Shown piece by piece: positions 8,303 to 16,411 of a stretch of DNA of 64,000 nt (positions are counted from its first letter, which is position 1; each line of letters starts with the position of its first letter). The stretch lies in assembly GCA_033344775.1 (NCBI GenBank), contig JAWPMT010000005.1:1037501-1101500 (forward strand), read 5' to 3'. This stretch comes from Cytophagales bacterium (lineage in GTDB: Bacteria; Bacteroidota; Bacteroidia; Cytophagales; Cyclobacteriaceae). Both the position numbers and the translations under genes were made by a program. The notes under the pieces are model-generated. The model was not told the origin of the DNA and searched no databases. It saw nothing but the letters and a program-made list of their open reading frames with translations.

Positions 8303-10201
8303 TTAATTTTTAATGTAATAACCTGGATAGTATCTGACCGGAGACCAATCAGGTATTGGTTCCGGGATGATTGGGGCCAGCATTTCAAACTCTCCAACAC
8401 CATATACTACTCTTCCTCCAAGAATTGTTAGGACAGATGAAATGGTACTAATCTGATCCTCAGATACTTTGAAATAATCCTTATCAAGCAGCACAAAGTC
8501 TGCCAAATGACCGGGCGCAATTCTACCTTTTTCGTCCTCGTCATACTGAAACCAGGCACTTCCCAGAGTATAAAGTCTAAGCGCTTCTTCCCTGGTCAAT
8601 CTATTGTCTTCGGCCAGCACTACCGTACCCGAAACTGCTTTTCCTGTTACCGCCCATGACATTGCGATCCAGGGGTTAAAACTGGATACTCTCAATCCAT
8701 CTGTACCGAGTGTTAAAGGAATCTCACTTTCTATCAGTTTTCTAAACGGTGGGGTTTGCAATGCTTTTTCTCTCCCGTAGGTTTTGATAAAGCCATCCCC
8801 ATGCCATGCCATTTTGTTTTGCAAAGTAATTCCAGCTCCCAGTTTTTGAATACGCGCTATATTATTGGTTGAAATCATTTCAGCGTGCTCAATTCCCCAG
8901 CGCAGGCCATCAAAGGGTAGTTCTTTATTCAGCGCTTCAAGAGCATCTAACATTACCGTTAGGTTTTCATCGTAAGTAACATGAATTCTGAATGGAATTC
9001 TTCGTTTCACCAATTCACTTACATCCTGGCTAATAACTTCTTTAATGAGTTCCGGGTCAAGGATATGAGGGGGCCTATCAAAGTTTTCGTAATCAAGCAT
9101 CTCTACTCGAATGGCCTCCCCGACACCCTCGTATTCATATCCGTGTTCAAGGTAGGGATGAAGATTTTGTCCTGGGCTAATGGGGTCGAGTTTGGTAATG
9201 CTGTGAATTTCTTCTTCAATTTCTCCCATTTCTGTATATCCATCCCCAATATCGGTGAATGAGTACCTTAAGTTCAATTTGTCTTCGGTAATCACCTTCT
9301 TCATAATTCCATATTCCTGGGGATAGCTCACTCCTCCTGCATCGATGACAGAGGTCAACCCCAAGCGGTTAAACTCTTTGGTAAGTTGCAGTAATGAGTT
9401 CTCTTGCTCTTCGGGAGTAGGTTGTGGGACGATGGTCTCAATAACCCAGAACATGATGGAACCGGGATCTCCATAAAGCAATCCTGTCAATCTTCCTTCT
9501 TTGTCTCTTTCAAATCGGGTAAAAGGAGGAAGCCAAAAGTCTTCTTTATCCACGCCTATGATTTCTAGCGCCTTCTCATTGAGGAATGCAACATTATAGG
9601 AGTATTGAACAATGAACGGTCTATTTGGTACAGCCTCGTTGAGCTCCTCCATTGTGGGTAACCGATTTTCCTCAAACTGATAAGGAGACCAACCACCTAC
9701 TACTTTGACCCAATGGCCCTCAGGGGTTCGTTTGGCCTGGTCACTTAAAATTTGCAAGGCTAGTTTGAGGTTGGGAACTCCGTCCCAACGCACGGCGTAA
9801 TTATACCTAAGTCCGGCCTTGTGAAAATGAATATGAGCATCATTTAAGCCTGGGATAAGGCGGTTTCCACGAGCATCAATCAGTTTGGTTTCAGTACCTT
9901 TTAGCTCAAGAATTTCGTCATTTGTACCTACTGCATAAATCCTTCCTCCTTTGACAGCTAATGCTGAAGCAGAAGGTTGGGCTGGATTCTGAGTAGTGAT
10001 GTGTGCATTGTATACGACCATGTCAGCGCCGGTGGAAGTTGTGACTTGAGCATATGAGGCTATTGAGGTGGTTGCCGAAGAAATTATTGCAATAACAAAA
10101 ACAAAACACCAATATGACCACCTATTTTCTTTGGTCTTACAGGCTACTTCTTGCCAAGGAATTCTTCTTATTAAAATAATAGCCGAGTGATATCTATTCA
10201 T
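8303..10201 (-). CDS. YtcJ-like amidohydrolase (Amidohydro_3)
   Basis: A 632-residue metal-dependent hydrolase, probably exported: the hydrophobic stretch WCFVFVIAIISSATTSIA follows a long charged leader and ends near SYAQ. Metal-binding landmarks are GLNDAHIHFH (HxH), GIEHAEM (His) and LGTDGL (Asp), with the composite beta-sandwich formed by both ends (DMVVYNAHI ... GRVVYG). The family hydrolyses N-acyl or cyclic amide bonds; the substrate is not predictable. It has its own operator-like site (10261-10274). A distant relative of similar architecture is at 47715-49412, outside the repeat-bounded blocks. Confidence 0.85.
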   Translation of the reverse strand: MNRYHSAIILIRRIPWQEVACKTKENRWSYWCFVFVIAIISSATTSIASYAQVTTSTGADMVVYNAHITTQNPAQPSASALAVKGGRIYAVGTNDEILELKGTETKLIDARGNRLIPGLNDAHIHFHKAGLRYNYAVRWDGVPNLKLALQILSDQAKRTPEGHWVKVVGGWSPYQFEENRLPTMEELNEAVPNRPFIVQYSYNVAFLNEKALEIIGVDKEDFWLPPFTRFERDKEGRLTGLLYGDPGSIMFWVIETIVPQPTPEEQENSLLQLTKEFNRLGLTSVIDAGGVSYPQEYGIMKKVITEDKLNLRYSFTDIGDGYTEMGEIEEEIHSITKLDPISPGQNLHPYLEHGYEYEGVGEAIRVEMLDYENFDRPPHILDPELIKEVISQDVSELVKRRIPFRIHVTYDENLTVMLDALEALNKELPFDGLRWGIEHAEMISTNNIARIQKLGAGITLQNKMAWHGDGFIKTYGREKALQTPPFRKLIESEIPLTLGTDGLRVSSFNPWIAMSWAVTGKAVSGTVVLAEDNRLTREEALRLYTLGSAWFQYDEDEKGRIAPGHLADFVLLDKDYFKVSEDQISTISSVLTILGGRVVYGVGEFEMLAPIIPEPIPDWSPVRYYPGYYIKN

Positions 10202-10260
10202 GGTAACAGGGTTTTGAGTGAGATTTGCTCAAAAGTCCATGAATGAGTGATGGAGTACTC

Positions 10261-10274
10261 TTAAGGTATCTTAA
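10261..10274 (-). promoter_or_regulatory. Operator palindrome, copy 2 (amidohydrolase)
   Basis: TTAAGGTATCTTAA, with flanks extending the half-sites to CTTAAG on both sides, about 66 bases before the amidohydrolase ATG. It shares the GTAnCTTAAGAAA stretch with copies 1 and 4. Confidence 0.6.
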
Positions 10275-10291
10275 GAAATCCTTGAAGCTAT

Positions 10292-10870
10292 TTATTTGCC
10301 AACTAAGTTCTTTCTTACGGTGCTTAGAAACTCAGGTGTTACCCCTAAATATGAGGCGATCTGAACATTTGAAACCCTATTGAAGAGATCAGGATACATC
10401 TTGATGAAATTAAGATACCTTTCTTCCGCTGTATAACTTATGTTCCTTATGATTCTATATTGAAGGCTGACGATCGCATTCTCCGCGAGGGTCTTGAATA
10501 CTTGATTAAATCGAGGAAATCTTTCAAATAGCTCCAGTTGATCTTTCTTTTTGATTTGTAGGATGGTCGATTTTTCCAGGGCTTTAATGTATACTCTCGA
10601 GGGTGTCTCTTTTTGGAAGCTGTGAATATCTCCGATCCACCAATTCTCTATTCCAAATTGAACAATGTGCTCTTTTGCATCGCTATCATGGCAATACATC
10701 TTAAAGCAACCTTCGACAATAAATGTACTGTATTTGCAAATCTCACCTGCTTTGAGAAGAAATTCCCTCTTATCTACTTTCCTCTCTTTGTAGACTCGTT
10801 CTATAAAGGATATTTCTTCTTCAGTTAGTGTAATGAACTTACTGAAATATTCAATTAGTGCTGTGGACAT
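10292..10870 (-). CDS. Crp/Fnr family transcriptional regulator
   Basis: A 192-residue regulator. The N-terminal cyclic-nucleotide-binding-like beta roll (residues ~20-120: KREFLLKAGE, FIVEGCFKMY, ENWWIGDIHSF) precedes a C-terminal winged helix with VSNVQIASYLGVTPEFLSTVRK. This short form is typical of Bacteroidota and usually lacks the residues for strong cAMP binding, so the ligand is unknown. A half-matching copy of the local palindrome lies ~21 bases before its ATG, suggesting autoregulation. It is the obvious candidate to bind the four TAAGGTACCTTA-like sites in this block. Confidence 0.88.
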   Translation of the reverse strand: MSTALIEYFSKFITLTEEEISFIERVYKERKVDKREFLLKAGEICKYSTFIVEGCFKMYCHDSDAKEHIVQFGIENWWIGDIHSFQKETPSRVYIKALEKSTILQIKKKDQLELFERFPRFNQVFKTLAENAIVSLQYRIIRNISYTAEERYLNFIKMYPDLFNRVSNVQIASYLGVTPEFLSTVRKNLVGK

Positions 10871-10885
10871 GTCTAAATTTAGGAA

Positions 10886-10897
10886 TTTAAGGTACTA
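10886..10897 (-). promoter_or_regulatory. Operator-like site, copy 3 (crp gene)
   Basis: TTAAGGTACTAA just upstream of the Crp-family start codon; one half-site is conserved and the other is degenerate. The position close to the start would suit negative autoregulation. Weakest of the four copies. Confidence 0.45.
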
Positions 10898-10915
10898 ACA
10901 GCAGTATATTTTTCG

Positions 10916-11326
10916 TCAGAATGATAGCGCTTTATTTATTTCGGTCATGTTTAACATACACCGTGCAATTAGCCACTCACCTTCAATCTTTTCAAAAATG
11001 AAAAGGGCTCTCTTGGCCAGGATGGAGGTTGTTCCTGTTTGTAGTAGAATGGTTTTTACCATTGAATTGGCCAAAGCGAAGGCAAAAAGATCTTCAATTT
11101 CAATTTCTTCAATACTTAAATCAACCGTTATTTTCTCTTTGGAGAATATTGAGTTATATGATTCCAGAATCCTTTCAGGTCCAAAAGCGGTTGGAGATCC
11201 AGAGGGCATGAATATTCCTTCTTTGGTATAAAGACTTTGAGCCAAATCGGCATCCGAAGTATTAAGTGATTTCTGGTATTCACTGAGTAGCTCCACGATT
11301 TTTTGTTTTTCAAATCTTTCTCCCAT
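10916..11326 (-). CDS. NTF2/SnoaL-like (DUF4440-type) protein
   Basis: A 136-residue single-domain protein with the cone-shaped NTF2-like pattern: an N-terminal helix (KIVELLSEYQKSLNTSD), SLYTKEGIFMPSG, the GPERILESYNSIF helix, then strands ending KIEGEWLIARCMLN. Members include isomerases, hydrolases and small-ligand binders; no catalytic pair can be assigned. Cytoplasmic (no signal). It has its own operator-like site and is the first gene of block 1 seen from copy B of the rlmD repeat. Confidence 0.78.
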   Translation of the reverse strand: MGERFEKQKIVELLSEYQKSLNTSDADLAQSLYTKEGIFMPSGSPTAFGPERILESYNSIFSKEKITVDLSIEEIEIEDLFAFALANSMVKTILLQTGTTSILAKRALFIFEKIEGEWLIARCMLNMTEINKALSF

Positions 11327-11360
11327 TTTAGGTCAAATTTGAAAATACAGTGGATGAAAA

Positions 11361-11384
11361 ACCTATAATGTAGCTTAAGAAAGG
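11361..11384 (-). promoter_or_regulatory. Operator palindrome, copy 4 (NTF2-like gene)
   Basis: Contains TAATGTAGCTTA (11366-11377) in a 24-base block nearly identical to 8261-8284. About 45 bases upstream of the NTF2-like gene's ATG. Confidence 0.55.
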
Positions 11385-11447
11385 TTTAACCCAGAAGCAA
11401 TAATCTTCCGTCTCATTTTATTCTGGTTTTGTGAGACGTCTTAATTA

Positions 11448-11498
11448 CCACATACGAGTCATGTGGAGAGTATGGTTTTGTTGGAGCTAAAGAAGTGA
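11448..11498 (+). repeat. rlmD 3'-end repeat, copy B
   Basis: The same 51-base length as copy A. Read in frame it encodes PHTSHVESMVLLELKK plus a TGA stop. An in-frame stop two codons upstream shows that no larger gene is present. Differences from copy A are mostly synonymous or conservative, as if descended from a working rlmD end rather than from random duplication. Confidence 0.75.
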
Positions 11499-11602
11499 CC
11501 TTCTAATCGCATAATTACTAGTTATAACTTGTCGCAATTCAATTTCTCCGAAATGTATTCTCATTCAGGGATATGTTTAGTGAGAGCTCATGTTTAGACT
11601 TC

Positions 11603-11610
11603 TAAATTTG
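11603..11610 (+). promoter_or_regulatory. Candidate -7 box of the AraC-type gene
   Basis: TAAATTTG matches TAnnTTTG but is only 4 bases before the annotated ATG. If it is real, the transcript would be nearly leaderless or translation would start at a later codon. Confidence 0.3.
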
Positions 11611-11614
11611 TTCC

Positions 11615-12517
11615 ATGTCTAAATCGATTCATATTAGTTCGATTCGAGAGATGTTTGACAAGCTGAACCTTGGACAGCCATCAAATCCTTTAATCTCTAT
11701 CATACGGGAATGGCCTGCGGTAGACTTTCAGGTGAATGAAGTTTCGTTTACTAGTGATCTGTTCTATATTCAATTAAAAGGAGATGTGAGCGGTGAATTT
11801 CTCTATGGAAGAAGTACTTACGATTATCAAGAAGGTACACTCCTCTTCATGGGCCCTAGACAGATGGCCACCTTCAATCGCGGCAATGAAGCAGTTAAGA
11901 CCTCCGGTTGGACATTGTTGTTCCATCCAGATTTGATTCGAAAATCACCTTTAGGAAGGGTGATTAATAATTTTTCCTACTTCAACTACAATATCAATGA
12001 GGCCTTACATGTATCCGAGAAAGAGCGAAAGTTCATTAATACAGTTGTTGAAAGTTTAGAAAGTGAAATCCTTCAAAACACCGACAAGCATTCTCAAGGT
12101 CTTATCGTGAATCTTTTAGAAACGATTCTGAATTATAGTAATCGCTTTTACGATCGTCAATTTTATAATCGCAGCAACCTCAATAAAGATCATGTTACAC
12201 GCTTCAAAGTTTTCCTAAACGAGCATTTTTCTGATCAGTCTACAAGAAAAAAAATCCCAACACTCACCGAGTGTGGAGAGGCTCTCCAAATGTCAGGCCC
12301 GTATTTAAGCGATCTTCTAAGAGTAGAGACTGGAAAGAGTGCGAAAGAGCACATATATGATCATCTAATCGGCGAGGCAAAAACCTCCTTAGCTTTTTCA
12401 ACCAAAACCATAAGCGAGATCGCTTATGATCTTGGGTTTGAATACCCACAGCATTTCAGTAAGCTTTTTAAGTTAAAAACAGGAATGACACCCACAAAAT
12501 ACAGAAATCTCAATTGA
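11615..12517 (+). CDS. AraC family transcriptional regulator
   Basis: A 300-residue regulator. The N-terminal ~180 residues form a cupin-like sensing domain (LFYIQLKGDVSGEFLYG, EGTLLFMGPRQMATF). The C-terminal ~100 residues carry two helix-turn-helix units (LTECGEALQMSGPYLSDLLR and ISEIAYDLGFEYPQHFSKLF) with the family signature ending FKLKTGMTPTKYR. It precedes, in the same direction and with 3 bases spacing, the unknown protein at 12521. It probably controls the SDR/NTF2-like genes of block 2. Confidence 0.9.
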   Translation: MSKSIHISSIREMFDKLNLGQPSNPLISIIREWPAVDFQVNEVSFTSDLFYIQLKGDVSGEFLYGRSTYDYQEGTLLFMGPRQMATFNRGNEAVKTSGWTLLFHPDLIRKSPLGRVINNFSYFNYNINEALHVSEKERKFINTVVESLESEILQNTDKHSQGLIVNLLETILNYSNRFYDRQFYNRSNLNKDHVTRFKVFLNEHFSDQSTRKKIPTLTECGEALQMSGPYLSDLLRVETGKSAKEHIYDHLIGEAKTSLAFSTKTISEIAYDLGFEYPQHFSKLFKLKTGMTPTKYRNLN

Positions 12518-12520
12518 CCT

Positions 12521-13183
12521 ATGCAAAAGAAAAAGCTTATTAAAAGGAAGTGGTTTAAAATCACTTCTATTTCTTTCGGAGCGATCTTCCTGGCATTAGT
12601 AGCCGCAGACATATACGTAAGAAACATGCTAGTGCCAGACTGTGATAGCGGGGAAGCGCAAATAAAATGTCCTTTCCTAGCGATTTCAAAGCCATCGATG
12701 GAAAGTAGAGAAGCATTTGTAAATGATGTGGAGAAGTTCGGTATGGATCGGACTATGGCACAATTGGTGGCAATTCAAGTAGGCTGGCAACAGAATGGTC
12801 TATGGTCTGTAATTAAAGGAGAGGCCCCCAATATTTACAAATTGGATCAAGTGCATGGCGTTACCCATTGCGACTTATTTTCTAAATACTTACCCGAACT
12901 GGAACAACTAGCCAAAGGCTTGGAAACAGAAGGGCAGATTACACTTCAAGATATCGTGGATATGAAAAAATGGGTAGCTAAGCAGGAAAATGTGGAGCCG
13001 AATGAGCCCAGCAAACTTGAGTGTGCATTGGTTTTTGTCAAAGCAGGTGGGAATCTGAAAACCCAAAAAGTATATACGGAAGACGTTTTTACATTCCTAC
13101 AAGGAATACGTCCAAAAAGAGACGCACCAATAAGTCTTGACTTAATGAATGAAGCAAGAGCATTGGCCAACTGGGATGATTGA
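12521..13183 (+). CDS. Unknown membrane-anchored protein
   Basis: A 220-residue protein. A basic N-terminus (KKKLIKRKWFK) and one hydrophobic helix (ISFGAIFLALVAADIYV) suggest an uncleaved signal anchor with the rest outside the inner membrane. Four cysteines (in DCDSGEAQIKCP, THCDLF, LECALV) and an IYKLDQVHGVTHCDLF stretch are the most distinctive features. I do not recognise the family. It lies between an AraC regulator and a short-chain dehydrogenase, overlapping neither, and is probably co-transcribed with both. Confidence 0.6.
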   Translation: MQKKKLIKRKWFKITSISFGAIFLALVAADIYVRNMLVPDCDSGEAQIKCPFLAISKPSMESREAFVNDVEKFGMDRTMAQLVAIQVGWQQNGLWSVIKGEAPNIYKLDQVHGVTHCDLFSKYLPELEQLAKGLETEGQITLQDIVDMKKWVAKQENVEPNEPSKLECALVFVKAGGNLKTQKVYTEDVFTFLQGIRPKRDAPISLDLMNEARALANWDD

Positions 13184-13202
13184 AAGAAATAATATCATAC
13201 CT

Positions 13203-14018
13203 ATGAAGACGATAGCAATTACTGGTGCCAGCTCTGGTATTGGAAAAGAGGCAGCTAAGCTTTTCGTGACTCATGGATGGAGAGTTGCTGCTACAATGAG
13301 AAAACCTGGTAGCGAAAAGGAATTATCTGAGTTAGAAGGTGTTAAGCTTTACGAACTTGATGTTACTGATACTTTATCCATACAACAATGCGCTAAGAGC
13401 ATTTTAAAAGATCATCAAGGGATCGATATTGTCCTAAATAATGCTGGCTATGGCTTAGTAGGGCCATTTGAGGCCGCTACTCCGGAGCAAATTCAACGTC
13501 AGTTCAATACCAATGTATTCGGTTTGATGGAGGTGTCCAGGGCATTTCTCCCATATTTCCGCTCCAAAAGAGCTGGCATGTTGATTAATGTATCTTCATT
13601 AGGGGGACTTATTACTTACCCCTTTACCAGTTTATATCATAGCAGCAAATGGGCAGTTGAAGGATTCTCAGAATCACTTTCCTTCGAATTGGGTGAACTA
13701 GGTATTCAAGTAAAATTAATTGAACCAGGAGCAGTCTCAACAGATTTCAGTGGTCGTTCCATGGATTTTGCAATGCCTAATGATTTACCTGATTATGGAC
13801 CTCCAGTCCAAAAATTTCTGGATGCCCAAAAGAATTCGGATAGGGTTCCAGCCACACCAGAAGAAATCGCCCAAGGAATCTATGAAGCAGCTACCGATGG
13901 GAAGCAGCAGTTGAGGTATTTGTTAGGAGATGCACCTCATACTATAAAAGTGAGAAAAGAAGCAGGTGATGATGAGTTTATTGCTGCAATGAAAGCACGA
14001 ATATTTGATACACCATAA
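13203..14018 (+). CDS. Short-chain dehydrogenase/reductase (SDR)
   Basis: 271 residues from the ATG at 13203. The frame extends upstream, but MKTIAITGASSGIGKEA is the canonical SDR start. Visible are the cofactor motif TGASSGIG, LNNAGYG, the catalytic Ser in INVSSLGG and YHSSK (Tyr/Lys), and the EPGAVSTDF loop. No acidic residue follows the second strand clearly (AATMRKPG, with Arg), which points to NADPH. Substrate unknown. Followed after ~30 bases by an NTF2-like lipoprotein. Confidence 0.9.
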   Translation: MKTIAITGASSGIGKEAAKLFVTHGWRVAATMRKPGSEKELSELEGVKLYELDVTDTLSIQQCAKSILKDHQGIDIVLNNAGYGLVGPFEAATPEQIQRQFNTNVFGLMEVSRAFLPYFRSKRAGMLINVSSLGGLITYPFTSLYHSSKWAVEGFSESLSFELGELGIQVKLIEPGAVSTDFSGRSMDFAMPNDLPDYGPPVQKFLDAQKNSDRVPATPEEIAQGIYEAATDGKQQLRYLLGDAPHTIKVRKEAGDDEFIAAMKARIFDTP

Positions 14019-14048
14019 ATCTTAACCCTTAACCCAGACACTTTAGAT

Positions 14049-14558
14049 ATGAAAAAATCCATTACAGTAAGACGATTTCTATTAGTTTCATTAATCATTT
14101 TCTCCGCGTCCTGTGCAAAAGTGAGCCATGCTCAATCTGATGATCATCCGAACCTCAAAGCAGCCAAGTTGATGATTGCAGCGACTGAAAATAAGGATAT
14201 TGAAACCTTGATGAGCTTTTTTACGGAGGACGCCATATTTGCTCAACCATTTAACCCTCAGGGGGTGGACTATGCCTATTCAAGCAAAGAAGCTATACGG
14301 GCTGGCTTTGAGGGAATTTTTAAATTGATAGATACAATGAGCTATAAAAACAAGGCATTCACTCCTTCTAACGATGGAAGTGTTGTGTTCTTTGAAGCAC
14401 AGGGGGATATGCAATTGTCAGGCTCAGGAAAAGATTATGACAACATGTATGTTTTTCGTGTCGATTTTGATAAAAATGGAAAAGTCACAAAGCTCACTGA
14501 ATATATGAATTCGCTTTATTTAGCTAAAACCTTTAATGTGTTGAAATCAGGCGAATGA
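14049..14558 (+). CDS. NTF2/SnoaL-like lipoprotein
   Basis: 169 residues. The leader LLVSLIIFSASC has a lipobox with Cys near residue 21, so it is probably a periplasmic or outer-membrane lipoprotein. The remainder is an NTF2-like domain: LKAAKLMIAATENKD, MSFFTEDAIFAQPF, SKEAIRAGFEGIF, and C-terminal strands with YMNSLYLAKTF. SnoaL-like domains bind or isomerise small hydrophobic ligands. Last gene of block 2; its cytoplasmic counterpart in block 1 is at 10916. Confidence 0.8.
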   Translation: MKKSITVRRFLLVSLIIFSASCAKVSHAQSDDHPNLKAAKLMIAATENKDIETLMSFFTEDAIFAQPFNPQGVDYAYSSKEAIRAGFEGIFKLIDTMSYKNKAFTPSNDGSVVFFEAQGDMQLSGSGKDYDNMYVFRVDFDKNGKVTKLTEYMNSLYLAKTFNVLKSGE

Positions 14559-14695
14559 GACTGCATTATTCTGTTTTAAGGTCTTTTTAATAAGAAAACT
14601 AATACCTCAAGTTTTGATCAGAAGCCAATAAACTTCTGGTTAGCCATATTTACTAATAGATGAGAAGTTTCTAATCTTTTTGAGCTACTTTTTAG

Positions 14696-14730
14696 AAGTT
14701 GGGAATGATTTCTCAACATTTTCCCAACTT
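14696..14730. repeat. 10-bp inverted repeat (hairpin)
   Basis: AAGTTGGGAA (14696-14705) pairs perfectly with TTCCCAACTT (14721-14730), loop of 15. There is no T-run directly after it. It could be a terminator-like element for block 2 or part of an integration boundary. Confidence 0.5.
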
Positions 14731-14842
14731 ATCTGGGAAAAAACTGAGAACCGAACATGCGCTTGTCCGTTTTTTGTCCAAACAAACACCTTAAAGCTTT
14801 AAAATCAGCTCATACATTCAATGAAGGGCCATTTTATGCCTT

Positions 14843-14894
14843 ACAAACATCTCATGTAGAGAGTGTGGTTTTGTTGGAGCGGGGGTAGAACAAC
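14843..14894 (+). repeat. rlmD 3'-end repeat, copy C
   Basis: Its core 14852-14878 is identical over 27 bases to the end of rlmD; in frame it reads TSHVESVVLLERG then stop. It shares 26 identical leading bases (14843-14868) and a similar tail with copy D at 39688, so these two flank the biosynthetic operon as a matched pair. Confidence 0.78.
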
Positions 14895-14911
14895 TTTTAT
14901 TGGTTTAAAAC

Positions 14912-14941
14912 AAAAAAAGCTGCCTCTTTACGAGACAGCTT
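14912..14941 (-). terminator. Terminator of the biosynthetic operon
   Basis: On the minus strand the stem AAGCTGTCTC pairs with GAGGCAGCTT (one mismatch) across a 5-base loop and is followed by a T-run. It lies ~65 bases after the stop of the AMP-ligase gene, which marks the operon's end just inside repeat C. Confidence 0.85.
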
Positions 14942-15006
14942 CCATTTTAACTTCTTTTGGTTCGGCGCATCAACCTGTTTACAATGCCAATTTGTCACCT
15001 ACCTAT

Positions 15007-16410
15007 TCATCGACTAGAAAGTTCTTCCTTCAACTTCATTCGGTTGATTTTTCCATTAGGTAACTTGGGGAATTCGGTTAAACAGATGGCAACATCGGGT
15101 ACGTAATCTCTATTCATCAATTTGAAACAAGCCTTTCTCACATCCAGATCAACATTTTCTCCATCTTTCATCTGATAAAAAAGTACGAGTTCTCTCCCTC
15201 TGATTGAGTTCCTGTCTCCTGCGATGACTATTGATTTTTGCACTGCTTCGATTCCATGCTCAACTTTACGTTCGATTTCATTGAATGAGATCAGTTTGCC
15301 ATTTCTATTTACGGTATTATCATATCTATCCAACAAAAGAAATCTATTCGACCCCTTTCGAGCACAAACATCATTTGAGGGGAACCACCCATCCTTGCTC
15401 GGCGATTTGGACTCAATCTGAATTGGCATGCCTAGTGAATCCATGTAAGTATCAAAGCTGTAGGGATGTTTTATTTCTAACAGGAATTTATCTTCATCAA
15501 GTGGCTTCCATTGAGGTTCGACTGTGTCAAGAAAACTTAAGTAACCATCGTGCTTCAATGCCGGCTCATCAGTTACAATTGACGTTGCAATGACTCCCAA
15601 TTCGGTACTGCCATAGAGGTTGATTAACATACCAAATTTTTCTTCATACGCTACCCATCGAGACTTGTCTGTTTTATCTCCTGCAACGATTGATAATTTA
15701 TATTTTTGAGCAGCCCCGGAGAGTTCAGTCAGCATATTAATCATAGAAGGTGCCTGAAATACAATTGTCGGCTCAAAAGCTCTACTATATTCAGTATACT
15801 TTATGATGTTATAGTTTCCCAGCATGTGAATGGAAGCACCAGCGATAAGACTTGGCAGTAATGCCGCCCCCAGACCGTACATATGATAGCAGGGCACACT
15901 AATGAAAACATTATCCTGGTTCAAAATATTGATTCGACTCAGTACATGTTTAGAATTGTATAAAAAGTTCGTTTTTGAGAACAAAACGAACTTAGATGAA
16001 CCCGTACTTCCTGAAGTTTCTACTATTACACATTGGTTCTGTTTGAGTGGATAATCCTTGATATTTAGTTCGCTAAGTTGAACGACATCATTCAGCGACC
16101 AATCCGATTCCTTCAATCTCTTTTGGTCAATCGCTATAGAATGACTGCAAAACGTGGGGCTTTCTTCTTTTCCAGATATAAAAACATTTACGTTTTTAGA
16201 AAGTAAGTACATCAGCACTAGCACATCTACCGGGCTATTTTGGAAATAAAGACGGAAACAAGCATTAGAAGGAATGTCTCTTAAATCAACTAACCCATCA
16301 AGTTCCTCAAAATAGTTGCCTAACTGACTGTATCTGATGGTAATAAACTCATTTTTAATACAATTATCATTATGACGCCACTGTCCTTGTAATTCGTGTA
16401 TCAAATTCAT
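15007..16410 (-). CDS. Stand-alone AMP-dependent acyl/aryl ligase
   Basis: A 467-residue ANL-superfamily adenylating enzyme. The phosphate loop is VETSGSTGSSKFVLF; MLINLYGSTELG is the A5 motif, FLLLDRYDNTVNRNGK the hinge (A8) region and LPNGKINRMKL the A10 region with the catalytic Lys. It lacks its own carrier domain, so it should load CoA or a free carrier protein; the operon supplies one at 38732. The last gene of the operon, 1 base after the chorismate-lyase-like gene. I infer activation of an aromatic acid such as 4-hydroxybenzoate, but a fatty or other acid is possible. Confidence 0.8.
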   Translation of the reverse strand: MNLIHELQGQWRHNDNCIKNEFITIRYSQLGNYFEELDGLVDLRDIPSNACFRLYFQNSPVDVLVLMYLLSKNVNVFISGKEESPTFCSHSIAIDQKRLKESDWSLNDVVQLSELNIKDYPLKQNQCVIVETSGSTGSSKFVLFSKTNFLYNSKHVLSRINILNQDNVFISVPCYHMYGLGAALLPSLIAGASIHMLGNYNIIKYTEYSRAFEPTIVFQAPSMINMLTELSGAAQKYKLSIVAGDKTDKSRWVAYEEKFGMLINLYGSTELGVIATSIVTDEPALKHDGYLSFLDTVEPQWKPLDEDKFLLEIKHPYSFDTYMDSLGMPIQIESKSPSKDGWFPSNDVCARKGSNRFLLLDRYDNTVNRNGKLISFNEIERKVEHGIEAVQKSIVIAGDRNSIRGRELVLFYQMKDGENVDLDVRKACFKLMNRDYVPDVAICLTEFPKLPNGKINRMKLKEELSSR

Positions 16411-16411
16411 A

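Larger units (their letters stand above)
14559..14911. other. Intergenic boundary between blocks 2 and 3
   Basis: No gene. It holds a long hairpin (14696-14730), a short palindrome TTAAAGCTTTAA (around 14793) and copy C of the rlmD repeat. Confidence 0.5.

Noticed and set aside
8214-8303. 30-residue N-terminal extension of the flavin reductase (ATG at 8303)
   Set aside because: It would translate the operator-like palindrome shared with three other promoters, and the family normally starts at MxRIVxLGGS. The TAATG overlap with the upstream stop keeps it a weak possibility.
11448-11498. Fragment of a second rlmD gene (pseudogene)
   Set aside because: An in-frame stop lies two codons upstream and similarity begins sharply at the 51-base unit, so only the gene end is present. 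A repeat/attachment-site reading fits better.
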